A stretch of DNA of 64,000 bases from an uncultured Oscillospiraceae bacterium (GCA_947626345.1 CANQSF010000008.1:1-64000), one strand, 5' to 3'. Positions 24,418 to 33,542 are shown, counted from the first letter of the stretch. Numbers and translations are program-made. The notes: generated by a model not told the origin, from the letters alone.

Positions 24418-25491
24418 TCAATTCAAGATGTGGACGTCCTCTGTTCGCGGCTGCCCCAGCGGGAGCGATGTATCGCTGGGCCAAAACGTATGCTCGGGAT
24501 CGATGCTGAAGGTCACGTGCTGGCCGGCATACGCCTCCAGTCCCGCCGGCTCCGAGACCCAGATCATGGACGCCTCATTGCTGAACATCCCGGGGCCGCC
24601 CCCCGACATGATCTCTATGGTCTGCGGCTCATCCAGCACGATGAGCCAATAGGTGGGGTTGCTCTGCCGCTCGTAGTCATTGGTCAGATGGCTGCCCGTC
24701 ATCGCCGCGACGTCGTCATAGCTGTACGCATCCAGCGTCCCGGTGAGCACGAGCCTGCCCTCGTCCTCCGGCGGCGCGTCCGCCACCGGGTCCGCGGGCG
24801 TCCCCGGCTGCGGCACCTCTCCCGGCGTCCAGCCGTCCAAGGCGGCGGTATCGCCGGTCTCATGCCACTCGATCTGGATGAAGCTCAGCTCTGCCGGCAC
24901 CGCGTCCATCAGGCCGGACCACTGCTGCTCCGTCTTCAGGCAGTCCCCGTCCAGGGTCACCCGATAAATATCCGTCTGCCCGGTCCCGCCGGACATCTCC
25001 GTTATCCGGATGCCGTTCCCGTCTCCCTGCATGGTGAGGCCGCCGCGATAGCCGCCCATCTGGGACATGCCCTCCATCAGGCTGCCGGTGAGCTGGATCG
25101 CGCTCCCGCTCGCGGGGTCATAGCGGAACGCCAGCGCATAGTAGAGATAGTCCGCCGTCTCCTGTTCCAGCAGGAGCGTCGGCGCCGTGTCCTCCGGCTG
25201 CATCTGCACCAGCGCATAGCGGTAATTGCCGGACGGCTCCGCGTCAGGATCGTATAGATAGGTATCCGCCTGGCCGACGACGATCCGGTACTGTTCCAGC
25301 GCGTCCGCCACCGGGTCCGCGGGCTCCTCCGTCGGCTCGGGCGTGGGTACTTCTGTCGGCTCCGGCACGGCCGGCCCTGTCGCCGCTGGCTGCGGCTCCG
25401 GCGTCCCGGCCGGTGCAGACGGCTCTTCGCCGCATGCCGCCAGCAGCATCAGCAGCGCCAGCACCGGCAGCAGCCATTTTGCTCTTCGCAC
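24418..25491 (-). CDS. Secreted lipoprotein of unknown function
   Basis: This 357-residue protein has a lipoprotein signal peptide: basic start, hydrophobic stretch, and lipobox LLAAC with Cys20. A Thr/Pro/Glu-rich linker (about 22-65) leads to a domain of about 290 residues that I do not recognise. The start is a GTG. A promoter lies about 65 bp upstream. It is encoded just upstream of the transglutaminase-like gene on the same strand, so both may act at the cell surface. Confidence 0.75.
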   Translation of the reverse strand: MRRAKWLLPVLALLMLLAACGEEPSAPAGTPEPQPAATGPAVPEPTEVPTPEPTEEPADPVADALEQYRIVVGQADTYLYDPDAEPSGNYRYALVQMQPEDTAPTLLLEQETADYLYYALAFRYDPASGSAIQLTGSLMEGMSQMGGYRGGLTMQGDGNGIRITEMSGGTGQTDIYRVTLDGDCLKTEQQWSGLMDAVPAELSFIQIEWHETGDTAALDGWTPGEVPQPGTPADPVADAPPEDEGRLVLTGTLDAYSYDDVAAMTGSHLTNDYERQSNPTYWLIVLDEPQTIEIMSGGGPGMFSNEASMIWVSEPAGLEAYAGQHVTFSIDPEHTFWPSDTSLPLGQPRTEDVHILN

Positions 25492-25556
25492 TTTCGCGTC
25501 ATCTCACATCGAAGATCGCACGGGAATGCCTGCAAATATGCATATACTGATATGTA

Positions 25557-25585
25557 ATACTATCACATCTCCCGCGCACCGTCAA
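25557..25585 (-). promoter_or_regulatory. Promoter of the lipoprotein gene
   Basis: On the minus strand TTGACG (25580-25585), a 17-bp spacer and TAGTAT (25557-25562). Confidence 0.65.
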
Positions 25586-25601
25586 TTCCGGGGCCCGGCC
25601 G

Positions 25602-25631
25602 TTTACAAGCGGGGGCGTTCTGCGGTATAAT
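25602..25631 (+). promoter_or_regulatory. Promoter upstream of birA
   Basis: TTTACA (25602-25607), 18 bp, and a perfect TATAAT (25626-25631) on the plus strand. The -10 box is the arm of a palindromic element. Confidence 0.6.
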
Positions 25632-25733
25632 AGCGATAAAATCGCCATTATACCCAAAATACCGGTCGCGCTCCCGGCAAACGCCGGAACCGCGCGACAT
25701 GGTATAATAGCGCCAAAGCCGCTATTATACCGC
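25622..25733. repeat. Nested palindromic element with TATAAT arms
   Basis: The element has perfect 14-bp terminal inverted repeats: GCGGTATAATAGCG at 25622-25635 and its complement at 25720-25733. Each end also forms its own hairpin (25624-25654 and 25701-25731) with arms GGTATAAT/ATTATACC. The centre has a further G/C hairpin (CCGGC-AAAC-GCCGG). A related hairpin is found upstream of smpB (38528-38557). This looks like a small dispersed palindromic repeat that also supplies -10 hexamers. Confidence 0.75.
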
Positions 25734-25752
25734 AAAGCCCGAGGTGATGGAT

Positions 25753-26577
25753 TTGAGCAGAATAGACACCCTTCCGGCGCCGACGGAGCGTGACGACGGC
25801 GTGACGGAGGCCGGCGTGCGCAGGTATCTGGGCGCTCTGGCGGGGACGATCCCCCTGGAGGTGCTGCCGGTGTGTGCGTCCACCAACCTTGAGCTGAAGG
25901 CGCGGGCGGCGGCGCTGCCCGCCTGGCACACGCTCATCGCCCGGCGGCAGACAGGCGGCCGGGGCCGGATGGGCCGCAGCTTCTATTCCCCGGATGGGTC
26001 CGGCCTTTACATGAGCGTGCTGCTGCGGCCGGAGCTGGCGGCGGAGGACGCGCCGCTCATCACCACGGCGGCAGCGGTGGCGGTGTGCAGGGCGGCTGAG
26101 GCGCTGGGCTCGGACCGGGCGGAGATCAAGTGGGTCAACGACGTGCTCATCCGGGGCAAAAAGGTCTGCGGCATCCTGACGGAGGCGGCCGCCGGCACAG
26201 CGCCGGGGACGCTGGACTGGGCCGTACTGGGCGTGGGCATCAACGTGACAGAGCCGGCGGGCGGCTTTCCCGCCGACATCGCGGCAGTGGCCGGGGCGGT
26301 ATTCCCCTCCCCCGGGCGGGATCTGCGGGCCCGCCTGGCGGCGGAGTTCCTGCGGCAGTTCTATGAGATATACACGGCCCTGCCGGACAGGGCCTTCGCG
26401 GCGGAATACCGGTCCCGGAGCTGCCTTGCGGGCAGGTACGTGGATGTGCTGCGCGGCGAAACGTCCCGCCGGGCCCTGGCCCTGGGGGTGGACGACGCCT
26501 GCCGGCTTTTGGTGCGCTACGAGGACGGGACGGAGGAGACCCTCTTTTCCGGTGAGGTCAGCATCCGGCCCTGTTGA
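25753..26577 (+). CDS. birA: Biotin-[acetyl-CoA carboxylase] ligase
   Basis: This 274-residue protein attaches biotin to carboxylase carrier domains. Motifs are the biotinyl-AMP loop GGRGRMGRSFYSP, the core IKWVNDVLIRGKKVCGILTE, and GVGINV. The N-terminal DNA-binding domain of regulatory BirA is missing, so it is a ligase without repressor function. The start is uncertain: a TTG at 25753 fits the strong site GAGGTGAT, while an ATG at 25747 lies inside that site. A terminator follows. Confidence 0.9.
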   Translation: MSRIDTLPAPTERDDGVTEAGVRRYLGALAGTIPLEVLPVCASTNLELKARAAALPAWHTLIARRQTGGRGRMGRSFYSPDGSGLYMSVLLRPELAAEDAPLITTAAAVAVCRAAEALGSDRAEIKWVNDVLIRGKKVCGILTEAAAGTAPGTLDWAVLGVGINVTEPAGGFPADIAAVAGAVFPSPGRDLRARLAAEFLRQFYEIYTALPDRAFAAEYRSRSCLAGRYVDVLRGETSRRALALGVDDACRLLVRYEDGTEETLFSGEVSIRPC

Positions 26578-26600
26578 GGGGACGGCGTCAAATAGAAAGA

Positions 26601-26634
26601 GGGACTGGCAGTATTCCTGCCAGTCCCGTTTTTT
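26601..26634 (+). terminator. Terminator between birA and nifJ
   Basis: Perfect 11-bp arms (26601-26611 and 26617-26627), a 5-nt loop, then G and six T on the plus strand. The minus strand has a T-rich stretch as well, so it probably ends both convergent genes. Confidence 0.9.
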
Positions 26635-26644
26635 CGTCCGTCTC

Positions 26645-29600
26645 TTAGTTGGCGGGCCCCTTCTCGATGGGATAGTCCTTGAGCACGTCCAGCATGTGGG
26701 AGTAATCCTGGTTGGCCAGGTGGTTGTACCGCGCCCAGCGGTCCCGGATCTGGGACCTGGCCTCCGCCAGCAGTTCCTCCGCCTGGTCCGGGAAGGTCCG
26801 CAGCAGGGAGTTGAAGCGCACCTCGCCCATGAAGAACTCCCGCAGATCGTACTTGGGGTCCTTGAAGTCCAGCATGAAGGGGTTCAGGCCCTGGGCCTTG
26901 CGCTTGGGATCGTACCGGTACAGCACCCAGTAGCCGCTCTTCACCGCCAGCTTCGCCTCCTCCTGGGAGAAGGCCATGCCCTTGACGATGCCGTGGTTGA
27001 TGCAGGGGGCATAGGCCACGATCAGGGACGGCCCGTCGTGCTCCTCCGCCTCCTTCAGGGCCCGGATGAACTGGGCCGGGTCCGCGCCGATGGCTACGGA
27101 GGCCACGTACACGTTCTGATACTGGGTGGCCAGCATGCCCAGGTCCTTCTTGGCCGTGCGCTTGCCCGCGGCGGCGAACTGGGCCACCGCGCCGTAGGGC
27201 GTGGCCTTGGAGGCCTGGCCGCCGGTGTTGGAGTATACCTCCGTGTCCACCACCAGGATGTTCACGTCCACACCGGAGGCCAGCACGTGGTCCAGCCCGC
27301 CGTAGCCGATATCGTAGGCCCAGCCGTCGCCGCCGTACATCCACATGCTCTTTTTCACCAGCTGATCCTGGGCGGCCCGGACGGCGTCGATGACGCCGCC
27401 CTTCTCCGGGCATGCCTTCAGCGCCTCAATCACCGCGTCGCTGAGAGCCAGGGTGTTCTTCTTATCCTCAAAGCCGTCCAGCCAGGCCTTCAGCGCGGCC
27501 TTCAGCTTTTCGTCCCCGGTCTGGTCCATCAGCTCCATGACCTCCTTGGCCAGGCGCATCCGCTGCTGGCGCACGCTCAGCACCATGCCCAGAGAGTATT
27601 CGGCATTGTTTTCAAACAGGGAGTTGGACAGCGCCGGGCCCCGGCCGTTGGGCTTGGTGGTATAGGGATAGCTGGGGGCGCTGAAGCCCCAGGCCTGGGT
27701 GCAGCCGGTGGCGTTGGCCACCACCATCCGCTCGCCGAACAGCTGGGTCATCATCTTCATGTAGGGCGTCTCGCCGCAGCCGGCGCAGGCCCCGGAGAAC
27801 TCCAGCAGGGGCTGCTCGAACTGGCTGCCCTTCACGGTGAATTTGTCCATAGGATTGGCCTTGGGCTTCAGGGACAGGCTGTAATCCCAGTTGGGCTGCT
27901 CGTGCAGCTGGCTCTCGATGGGCCGCATGACGATGGCCTTCTCCTTGGCGATGCAGGCGGCGGCGCAGCTGCCGCAGCCGGTGCAGTCCAGCGGGTCCAC
28001 CTGCATCCGGTAGCGCAGGCCGGCCAGGCCCTTGCCCTTGGCCTCGTTGGTGATATAGCCCTCGGGGGCGTTTTTGACCTCCTCCCCATCCAGCAGGAAG
28101 GGCCGGATGGCGGCGTGGGGGCACATGACGGAGCACACGTTGCAGCCGATGCAGTTTTCCGGGACCCAGCTGGCCACGTGGGCGGCAAAGCCCCGCTTTT
28201 CATACTTGGATGTGGCCATGGGCACGCTGCCGTCCGCCGCACCGGCGAAGGCGCTCACCGGCAGGCTGTCGCCCTTCTGGGCGTTCACCGCGGCCATCAC
28301 CGTGCGCACGTACCAGGGCGACGCGGTGTCCTCGCTCTCCGCTTCGTCGGTGAGGGCCGCCCATGCGGCGGGCACTTTCACCTCATGCACGCCCGTGAGC
28401 CCCGCGTCCACCGCGGCGCAGTTCATGGCAACGACCTTATCGCCCTTGCGGCCGTAAGTCTTCTCGATGGCGGCCTTCATGTACCCTACCGCCTCGTCCA
28501 CGGGCAGCACGCCGGAGAGCTTGAAAAACGCCGCCTGGAGCACGGTGTTGGTCCGGTTGCCCAGGCCGATGTCCTCGGCGATGTCCGTGGCGTCGATGAT
28601 GTAGAACCTGGCCTTCCTCTCCGCCAGCAGGCGCTTGACCTTGTTGGGCAGCCGCTCCTCCAGCTCCCCGTCGGACCAGTTGCAGTTGAGCAGGAACGTT
28701 CCGCCGGGCTTCAGCTCCGTGACGATGTCGTATTTGGGGATGTAGCTCTGGTTGTGGCAAGCGATGAAGTCCGCCATGGTCACGTAGTAAGTAGACAGGA
28801 TGGGGTTATGGCCGAAGCGCAGGTGGCTCTTGGTGACGCCGCCGGACTTTTTGGTGTCGTACTCGAAATAGGCCTGCACGTACTGGTCGGTGTTGTCGCC
28901 GATGATCTTGATGGAGTTTTTGTTGGCCCCCACCGTGCCGTCGGAGCCCAGGCCCCAGAACTTGCAGGAGATGGTCTTGGCATCGGCGGTGACCACGTTC
29001 TCCCCGATGGGCAGGGAGTGATGGGTCACATCGTCGGTGATGCCCACGGTGAAGTGGTCCTGCTGCGCCCCGGCCATGTTGTCGTACACGGCGATCATCT
29101 GGGCGGGGGTGGTGTCCTTGCTGGAAAGGCCGTACCGGCCGCCCAGCACCTTGATGTGCCGGCCGCCGTGGATCAGCACGGAGCACACATCCTCGTAAAG
29201 GGGCTCGCCGTTGGCGCCGGGCTCCTTGGTCCGGTCCAGCACCGTGAGCACCTTGCAGCTGGCCGGCAGCGCCGCCAAAAACCGCTCCGCGGAGAAGGGA
29301 CGGTACAGCCGCACCTGCAAAAAGCCCACCTTCCGGCCCCGGGTGTTGAGATAGGCCGCCACCTCCTGCAGGCAGCCGGACACGCTGCCCATGGCCACCA
29401 CCACGTGCTCCGCGTCCGGATCGCCGTAGTAGTTGAAGAGCTTATAGTCCCGGCCGGTGAGCGCGCTCATCTGGCGCATATACTCCTCCACGATACCGGG
29501 TACTGCCTCGTAATAGGGGTTCACCGCCTCCCGCAGCTGGAAGGCCGTGTCCGGGTTGACCACGGTGGAGCGCATCAGCGGATGCTCGCTGTTCAGGGCA

Positions 29601-30211
29601 TTGGCCCGAAACCGGGCCAGGGCCTCCCGGTCCACCATCTTCGCCAGGTCCTCATAGTCCAGCACGTCGATCTTCTGGATCTCGTGGCTGGTGCGGAAGC
29701 CGTCGAAGAAGTGCATGAAGGGCACCCGGCTCTTGATGGCGGAGAGATGGGCCACCGCCGCCAGGTCCATGCACTCCTGCACGCAGGAGGAGGCCAGCTG
29801 GGCAAAGCCCGTCTGCCGGCAGGCCATCACGTCCGAGTGGTCGCCGAAGATGGAGAAGGCGCTGGTGCCCACGGTCCGTGCCGCCACATGGATGACGCCG
29901 GGCAGCAGCTGCCCCGCGATGCGGTACAGCGGCGGGATCATCAGCATCAGGCCCTGGGAGGCGGTGTAGCTGGTGGACAGGGCCCCGGCCTCCAGCGAGC
30001 CGTGCATGGCGCCGCAGGCGCCGGCCTCCGACTGCATCTCCATCAGCTTCACCGGCTGGCCGAACATATTCAGCTTGCCGTTGGCGGCCCAGGTATCCAC
30101 GTGCTCCGCCATGGGGCTGGAGGGGGTGATGGGATAGATCGTCGCCACCTCCGTAAAGGCATAGCTGGCATACGCGGCGGCCTCGTTGCCGTCCATCGTC
30201 TTTTTGATCAT
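26645..30211 (-). CDS. nifJ: Pyruvate:ferredoxin (flavodoxin) oxidoreductase, single chain
   Basis: This 1188-residue enzyme converts pyruvate and CoA to acetyl-CoA, CO2 and reduced ferredoxin. It starts with MDGNEAAAYASYAFTEVATIYP-like pyruvate/TPP domain sequence, and ATYPITPSSPMAEH-type residues follow. Two ferredoxin-type clusters are seen in the middle (CIGCNVCSVMCPH and CTGCGSCAAAC). The TPP-binding region near the C-terminus includes GDGWAYDIGYGGLDH and TEVYSNTGGQ. Length and domain order are those of bacterial homodimeric PFOR. It is the central catabolic step in saccharolytic anaerobes. The reduced carrier could feed the [FeFe]-hydrogenase at the right end of the window. It has its own near-perfect promoter. 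Confidence 0.97.
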   Translation of the reverse strand: MIKKTMDGNEAAAYASYAFTEVATIYPITPSSPMAEHVDTWAANGKLNMFGQPVKLMEMQSEAGACGAMHGSLEAGALSTSYTASQGLMLMIPPLYRIAGQLLPGVIHVAARTVGTSAFSIFGDHSDVMACRQTGFAQLASSCVQECMDLAAVAHLSAIKSRVPFMHFFDGFRTSHEIQKIDVLDYEDLAKMVDREALARFRANALNSEHPLMRSTVVNPDTAFQLREAVNPYYEAVPGIVEEYMRQMSALTGRDYKLFNYYGDPDAEHVVVAMGSVSGCLQEVAAYLNTRGRKVGFLQVRLYRPFSAERFLAALPASCKVLTVLDRTKEPGANGEPLYEDVCSVLIHGGRHIKVLGGRYGLSSKDTTPAQMIAVYDNMAGAQQDHFTVGITDDVTHHSLPIGENVVTADAKTISCKFWGLGSDGTVGANKNSIKIIGDNTDQYVQAYFEYDTKKSGGVTKSHLRFGHNPILSTYYVTMADFIACHNQSYIPKYDIVTELKPGGTFLLNCNWSDGELEERLPNKVKRLLAERKARFYIIDATDIAEDIGLGNRTNTVLQAAFFKLSGVLPVDEAVGYMKAAIEKTYGRKGDKVVAMNCAAVDAGLTGVHEVKVPAAWAALTDEAESEDTASPWYVRTVMAAVNAQKGDSLPVSAFAGAADGSVPMATSKYEKRGFAAHVASWVPENCIGCNVCSVMCPHAAIRPFLLDGEEVKNAPEGYITNEAKGKGLAGLRYRMQVDPLDCTGCGSCAAACIAKEKAIVMRPIESQLHEQPNWDYSLSLKPKANPMDKFTVKGSQFEQPLLEFSGACAGCGETPYMKMMTQLFGERMVVANATGCTQAWGFSAPSYPYTTKPNGRGPALSNSLFENNAEYSLGMVLSVRQQRMRLAKEVMELMDQTGDEKLKAALKAWLDGFEDKKNTLALSDAVIEALKACPEKGGVIDAVRAAQDQLVKKSMWMYGGDGWAYDIGYGGLDHVLASGVDVNILVVDTEVYSNTGGQASKATPYGAVAQFAAAGKRTAKKDLGMLATQYQNVYVASVAIGADPAQFIRALKEAEEHDGPSLIVAYAPCINHGIVKGMAFSQEEAKLAVKSGYWVLYRYDPKRKAQGLNPFMLDFKDPKYDLREFFMGEVRFNSLLRTFPDQAEELLAEARSQIRDRWARYNHLANQDYSHMLDVLKDYPIEKGPAN

Positions 30212-30305
30212 AGCGATCCAGGCTCCTTTCAGTTTCTGTTCTTTTCGCGAAGAAAAAGGGAACGGTGCGCCTAATCGGATATTCTAATCTTTCTAATTAC
30301 TTTTT

Positions 30306-30334
30306 ATTATAGTTCTTCCCGCTCCGCTCGTCAA
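30306..30334 (-). promoter_or_regulatory. Promoter of nifJ
   Basis: On the minus strand TTGACG (30329-30334), 17 bp, then a perfect TATAAT (30306-30311), followed by an AT-rich leader of about 90 nt. Confidence 0.85.
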
Positions 30335-30415
30335 GCAAATGCCGCAAAAAAACTGCGCGCACAGAGGCAAATGCCGTCATTCATGCCGTATCCTCACCGT
30401 TTCAGGGCGCAGCCG

Positions 30416-30444
30416 TTGACAAACGCCCCCTGCTTTGCTACAGT
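30416..30444 (+). promoter_or_regulatory. Promoter of the PAP2 gene
   Basis: A perfect TTGACA (30416-30421), 17 bp, and TACAGT (30439-30444) on the plus strand, about 90 bp before the start codon. Confidence 0.6.
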
Positions 30445-30533
30445 CGTTCCGCGCGCAGGCGGGGGCAGATGCCCCTCCCCCTCCGATACGGCGGGCGCGC
30501 GCGAAAGTTCAATGGATCGAGGGGATCGAAAAC

Positions 30534-31487
30534 ATGGATCTGCAATATCTGCTCCTGCTGCAAAAGTTCCGCGAGGCCACGGGAGGGGTGCTGAACGACT
30601 TCTTCCTACAGATCAGCGACCTGTCCTACGGCATCTTCATCTGGATGCTGGCCTGCATCCTGTTCTGGGCCGTGGACAAGAAGACGGGAGCGTTCCTGTT
30701 TCTCAATATAGCGGTCAACCGGTTTTTGATGCAGCTTTTGAAGCTGACCTTCTGCGTGTACCGGCCCTGGATCCGCTCGGCCGACATCGTGCCGGTGGAG
30801 ACGGCCTCCGGCTACTCCTTCCCCAGCGGCCACAGCGTGACCAGCGCCTCCAATTACGGCACCGTGCTGGCCCGGTACGGGAAAAAGCACAAGCCCCTGG
30901 GCGCGCTCATGATCGTCATGCTACTGCTGACCATGTTCTCCCGCAACTACATCGGCGTCCACACCCCCCAGGACGTGGCCGTGGGCGCGACGCTGGGCCT
31001 CGTCATGGTGTTCCTGGGCATCCGCGCCTGGGAGTGGATCGACGAAAAGCCCGGCCGGGAGCGGATCATCCCCCTTGCGGGCGTGGCGCTGACGGCGCTG
31101 TTCCTCCTGTACATCAACCTCAAGTCCTATCCCCTGGACTATGACGCGTCGGGCAAGCTGCTGGTGGACCCGGCCAAGATGATGAAGGACGGCTACAAGG
31201 ACGCCGGGCGCATCCTGGGCGTGAGCCTGGGGTGGTATCTGGAGCGGCGCTATGTGCGCTTCTCCATGGACGTGCCCGTGCTGACGAAGGTGACCCGCTG
31301 CGGCGTGGGCGCGCTCATCATCATGCTCTACGAGATGGCGGTCATGCCGGCCGTCACGGGGGCGGTGAGTGCCGGCTGGATCGGCTTCGTGCTGACCTTC
31401 GTGGAGCTGATGGTGCTGATGGCGGTCTATCCGCTGTGCTTCTCCCGGCTGGAGGCCAGATTTGGCCGGAAAGCCGCCGCATCGTGA
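30534..31487 (+). CDS. PAP2-family membrane phosphatase
   Basis: This 317-residue protein has several membrane helices. The three PAP2 motifs are present: KLTFCVYRPW, FPSGHSVTS with the catalytic His, and SRNYIGVHTPQDV with the second His. Such enzymes dephosphorylate lipid phosphates, for example undecaprenyl pyrophosphate or phosphatidic acid, at the outer membrane face. The C-terminal third (after about residue 175) adds further helices beyond the minimal domain. The ATG has GAGGGG nine bases upstream. Confidence 0.9.
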   Translation: MDLQYLLLLQKFREATGGVLNDFFLQISDLSYGIFIWMLACILFWAVDKKTGAFLFLNIAVNRFLMQLLKLTFCVYRPWIRSADIVPVETASGYSFPSGHSVTSASNYGTVLARYGKKHKPLGALMIVMLLLTMFSRNYIGVHTPQDVAVGATLGLVMVFLGIRAWEWIDEKPGRERIIPLAGVALTALFLLYINLKSYPLDYDASGKLLVDPAKMMKDGYKDAGRILGVSLGWYLERRYVRFSMDVPVLTKVTRCGVGALIIMLYEMAVMPAVTGAVSAGWIGFVLTFVELMVLMAVYPLCFSRLEARFGRKAAAS

Positions 31488-31542
31488 CCACAAAAGCTCC
31501 CGTTCGCGGCGCTGGAAAGCCGTACTTTCCTTGCGACCTATC

Positions 31543-31583
31543 AAAAAAGGCTGCCTTCCCGGAACGGGAAGGCAGCCTTTTTT
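31543..31583. terminator. Bidirectional terminator
   Basis: Perfect 19-bp arms start with six A and end with six T, with a very short loop. It lies between the convergent PAP2 and condensation-like genes. Confidence 0.95.
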
Positions 31584-31606
31584 CAGTTTTCTATGCCGGT
31601 GCGGAT

Positions 31607-32866
31607 CTACATCTCGATCTTCGCCAGGATCAGGGGCTCCGGCTCGTCGATCTCCGGTTCGATGCCCTCCCGGCGCAGCTCCTCCGCGATGGCGCGGATA
31701 TAGGTGTCCTCCGCGAAGCCCTGCATCAGCGTACAGCAGAATCGGCCGTTCACCGCGTTGATCTCCATCACCAGCGTGCCCATGGCGCCCACGACGCTGT
31801 AGATGCCCTCCACGACCGCGTCCATCTGGCGGGGGAAGCACCTGCCCACATAGCTCACCGCGGCGCAGCGGCGGGACGCCTCCCGGAAGGAGTCGCGGAT
31901 CCTGTCGCTGATCTCCTGGGGGTCCTTCGCGGCGTACAGCTGCTGGATGAACGCGCGCTTGTCATGGATGCTGGTGAGCATCGCGTCCCGGTCGGTGTTC
32001 AGGTATACGATGCCCCGGCTGACCCCGCCCAGCCGCTCCACGCTCCAATCCCGGCACTTGGCCGGATAGCACAGCAGGAACGCGTCCGCCAGCGAGTGGT
32101 GCGCCAGGGGCGTGCCGAAGCCCGGGCGGAGGTTGCGGGCCAGCATGATGTTGACGTCCCACGTCAGATCCGGGTGCAGGCGGAACATCGCCTTGGCGAT
32201 GAACACCGCGAACATGGTGGCGGGGCTGCCGTCGTTTTCCCGGCTGTAGCGCAAAAAGGCGTCCTCTTCCACGCGAAAGCGCCAGAGCGTGGCCGGGCCG
32301 GCGTCCGATACGCCGTCCTCCGCCAGAGAGAAAGAATCCGGCGCGCCCCTCCGTCCCGGCGAAAACCGCTCCTCCAGCGGCGGCGGGTCCAGGTAGGGGT
32401 CGTCGGTCTCCTCCGCCGTGATGGGCGTCTCCACCGTTCGGATGCCGTCGGCGGGCAGCCACTGCCCCGTCGCCTCATGGAAATAGTAATACAGCAGCGT
32501 TTTCACCATCTCCATAAGGCCGGTGCCGTCGGCCAGGCCGTGGGAGAAATCCACGATGACCGTCCTTCCCTCATAGCCGAAGGCCAGCAGGTGCCGGTTC
32601 GTCTCCTCAGAGCCCAGCGTCGGCGCCCCACGCCCCGCCCGCACGACGACGGGCCGCGGATTATACACGATCTCGGGCAGGATATCGCCCTGTTTGGGCA
32701 CGAACTGCACGGTGAAATAGGGATACCGCTCCATGGTGGTCTTCACCGCGCGCCGCAGCGCGTCCGGCCGCACAGGCTCCTTCAGCTCGATGTAGAGCCG
32801 TATCATGGAATTGTCCCGCAAAAGCGGATAGCAGAGCATCCCCATCGCGGAAGGATTCTTTCTCAT
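31607..32866 (-). CDS. Condensation/acyltransferase-domain-like protein
   Basis: The protein has 419 residues and carries the motif FSHGLADGTG (His109, Asp113, Gly114). This is one His short of the classical HHxxxDG of NRPS condensation domains and matches free-standing acyl- or acetyltransferases of the same fold. The start MRKNPSAMGMLCYPLLRD is not a signal peptide. No carrier protein or NRPS gene is nearby, so a stand-alone transfer of an acyl group to an alcohol or amine is most likely. The ATG is chosen because AGGAGG lies seven bases upstream, rather than a GTG six codons earlier. Confidence 0.65.
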   Translation of the reverse strand: MRKNPSAMGMLCYPLLRDNSMIRLYIELKEPVRPDALRRAVKTTMERYPYFTVQFVPKQGDILPEIVYNPRPVVVRAGRGAPTLGSEETNRHLLAFGYEGRTVIVDFSHGLADGTGLMEMVKTLLYYYFHEATGQWLPADGIRTVETPITAEETDDPYLDPPPLEERFSPGRRGAPDSFSLAEDGVSDAGPATLWRFRVEEDAFLRYSRENDGSPATMFAVFIAKAMFRLHPDLTWDVNIMLARNLRPGFGTPLAHHSLADAFLLCYPAKCRDWSVERLGGVSRGIVYLNTDRDAMLTSIHDKRAFIQQLYAAKDPQEISDRIRDSFREASRRCAAVSYVGRCFPRQMDAVVEGIYSVVGAMGTLVMEINAVNGRFCCTLMQGFAEDTYIRAIAEELRREGIEPEIDEPEPLILAKIEM

Positions 32867-32933
32867 CCTCGTTCCTCCTGTCACATCCGGTCTCTATGCG
32901 CCGCCAAATGGAACACGGCCGCACGCACATACA

Positions 32934-33224
32934 TCACTCGCCGAGGACCTTCTCCCGGTATTTTTCTTCATCGCTTTTCCACTCGATATACTTCTCCCGC
33001 AGGCACCTGCCGCACGGACGGTAGCCCGCGGCGACCGCCGTCCTCTCATCGGCGAAGAACACTCTGCCCTTCTCATAGCTTCCCGGATGCGCCTTTATCG
33101 CGGACAGGGCAGCCGGGCAGTCCAGGCGGCCGTAGATCCTGGCATTGCTGTTTCCCCCATAGGTCCCTGGGGTCGCAGAGGTATAGAACTTTCCGTCAGC
33201 ACCCAGCAGCTTATATTCTTTCAT
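32934..33224 (-). CDS. Ada-type metal-binding domain protein
   Basis: This 96-residue protein resembles the zinc domain of Ada: YGRLDCPAAL, then RVFFADERTAVAAGYRPCGRC. The three Cys (one in DCP, two in PCGRC) correspond to metal ligands. In Ada this domain repairs methylphosphotriesters; stand-alone copies are common and uncharacterised. The helix-turn-helix and alkyltransferase domains of full Ada are absent. A GGGAG site lies seven bases before the ATG. Confidence 0.8.
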   Translation of the reverse strand: MKEYKLLGADGKFYTSATPGTYGGNSNARIYGRLDCPAALSAIKAHPGSYEKGRVFFADERTAVAAGYRPCGRCLREKYIEWKSDEEKYREKVLGE

Positions 33225-33254
33225 CGGATCTCCCGCTCCTTTTCGTTCAGCTGT

Positions 33255-33344
33255 TCACTTCTCCCGTTTCATCCCCGCCGCGATCCCGGGCAGATCACCA
33301 GCAGTCTCAAAGACGCCAAAGGTCTTAGCATGCCTTGGCATGCT
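33255..33344 (-). pseudogene. Possible 3' fragment of an unknown gene
   Basis: A minus-strand frame ends here with KTFGVFETAGDLPGIAAG and a basic end. It reads like a protein C-terminus and is cut off upstream by the IS derivative at 33353. The source gene is not recognised. An 8-bp palindrome (33327-33344) overlaps its first codons. Confidence 0.3.
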
Positions 33345-33352
33345 CACCTGCT

Positions 33353-33542
33353 GCGCTATTATAGCCCCATTTTCACGAAAGGGCAAGGCCACAGCCGTGC
33401 TCTGCATCGAAGCGTTCAAGCAGCAAGTCGTCAGCCTCCACCAGGCGGGCACGCCTATTACGGAGCTGTGCCGCCAGCAAACAAAAAAGTGCCTACAGTA
33501 TCCGATCAGTCCGAAACAGACTGTCCAAAATACTGTAGGCAC
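33353..33542 (+). mobile_element. Internally deleted 190-bp copy of the IS3 element
   Basis: The left part matches the first ~130 bp of the intact element at 35821, including the start of the transposase with several changes. It then jumps to the last ~55 bp with the same hairpin end. The internal ~1.06 kb is missing. Both ends are kept, so it has the form of a non-autonomous (MITE-like) derivative. It is in the same orientation as the intact copy. Confidence 0.85.

Noticed and set aside
26363-30274. 1303-codon plus-strand open frame
   Set aside because: It is the complement of nifJ and is open because of GC-rich codon bias; translation is low-complexity His/Gly/Val-rich.
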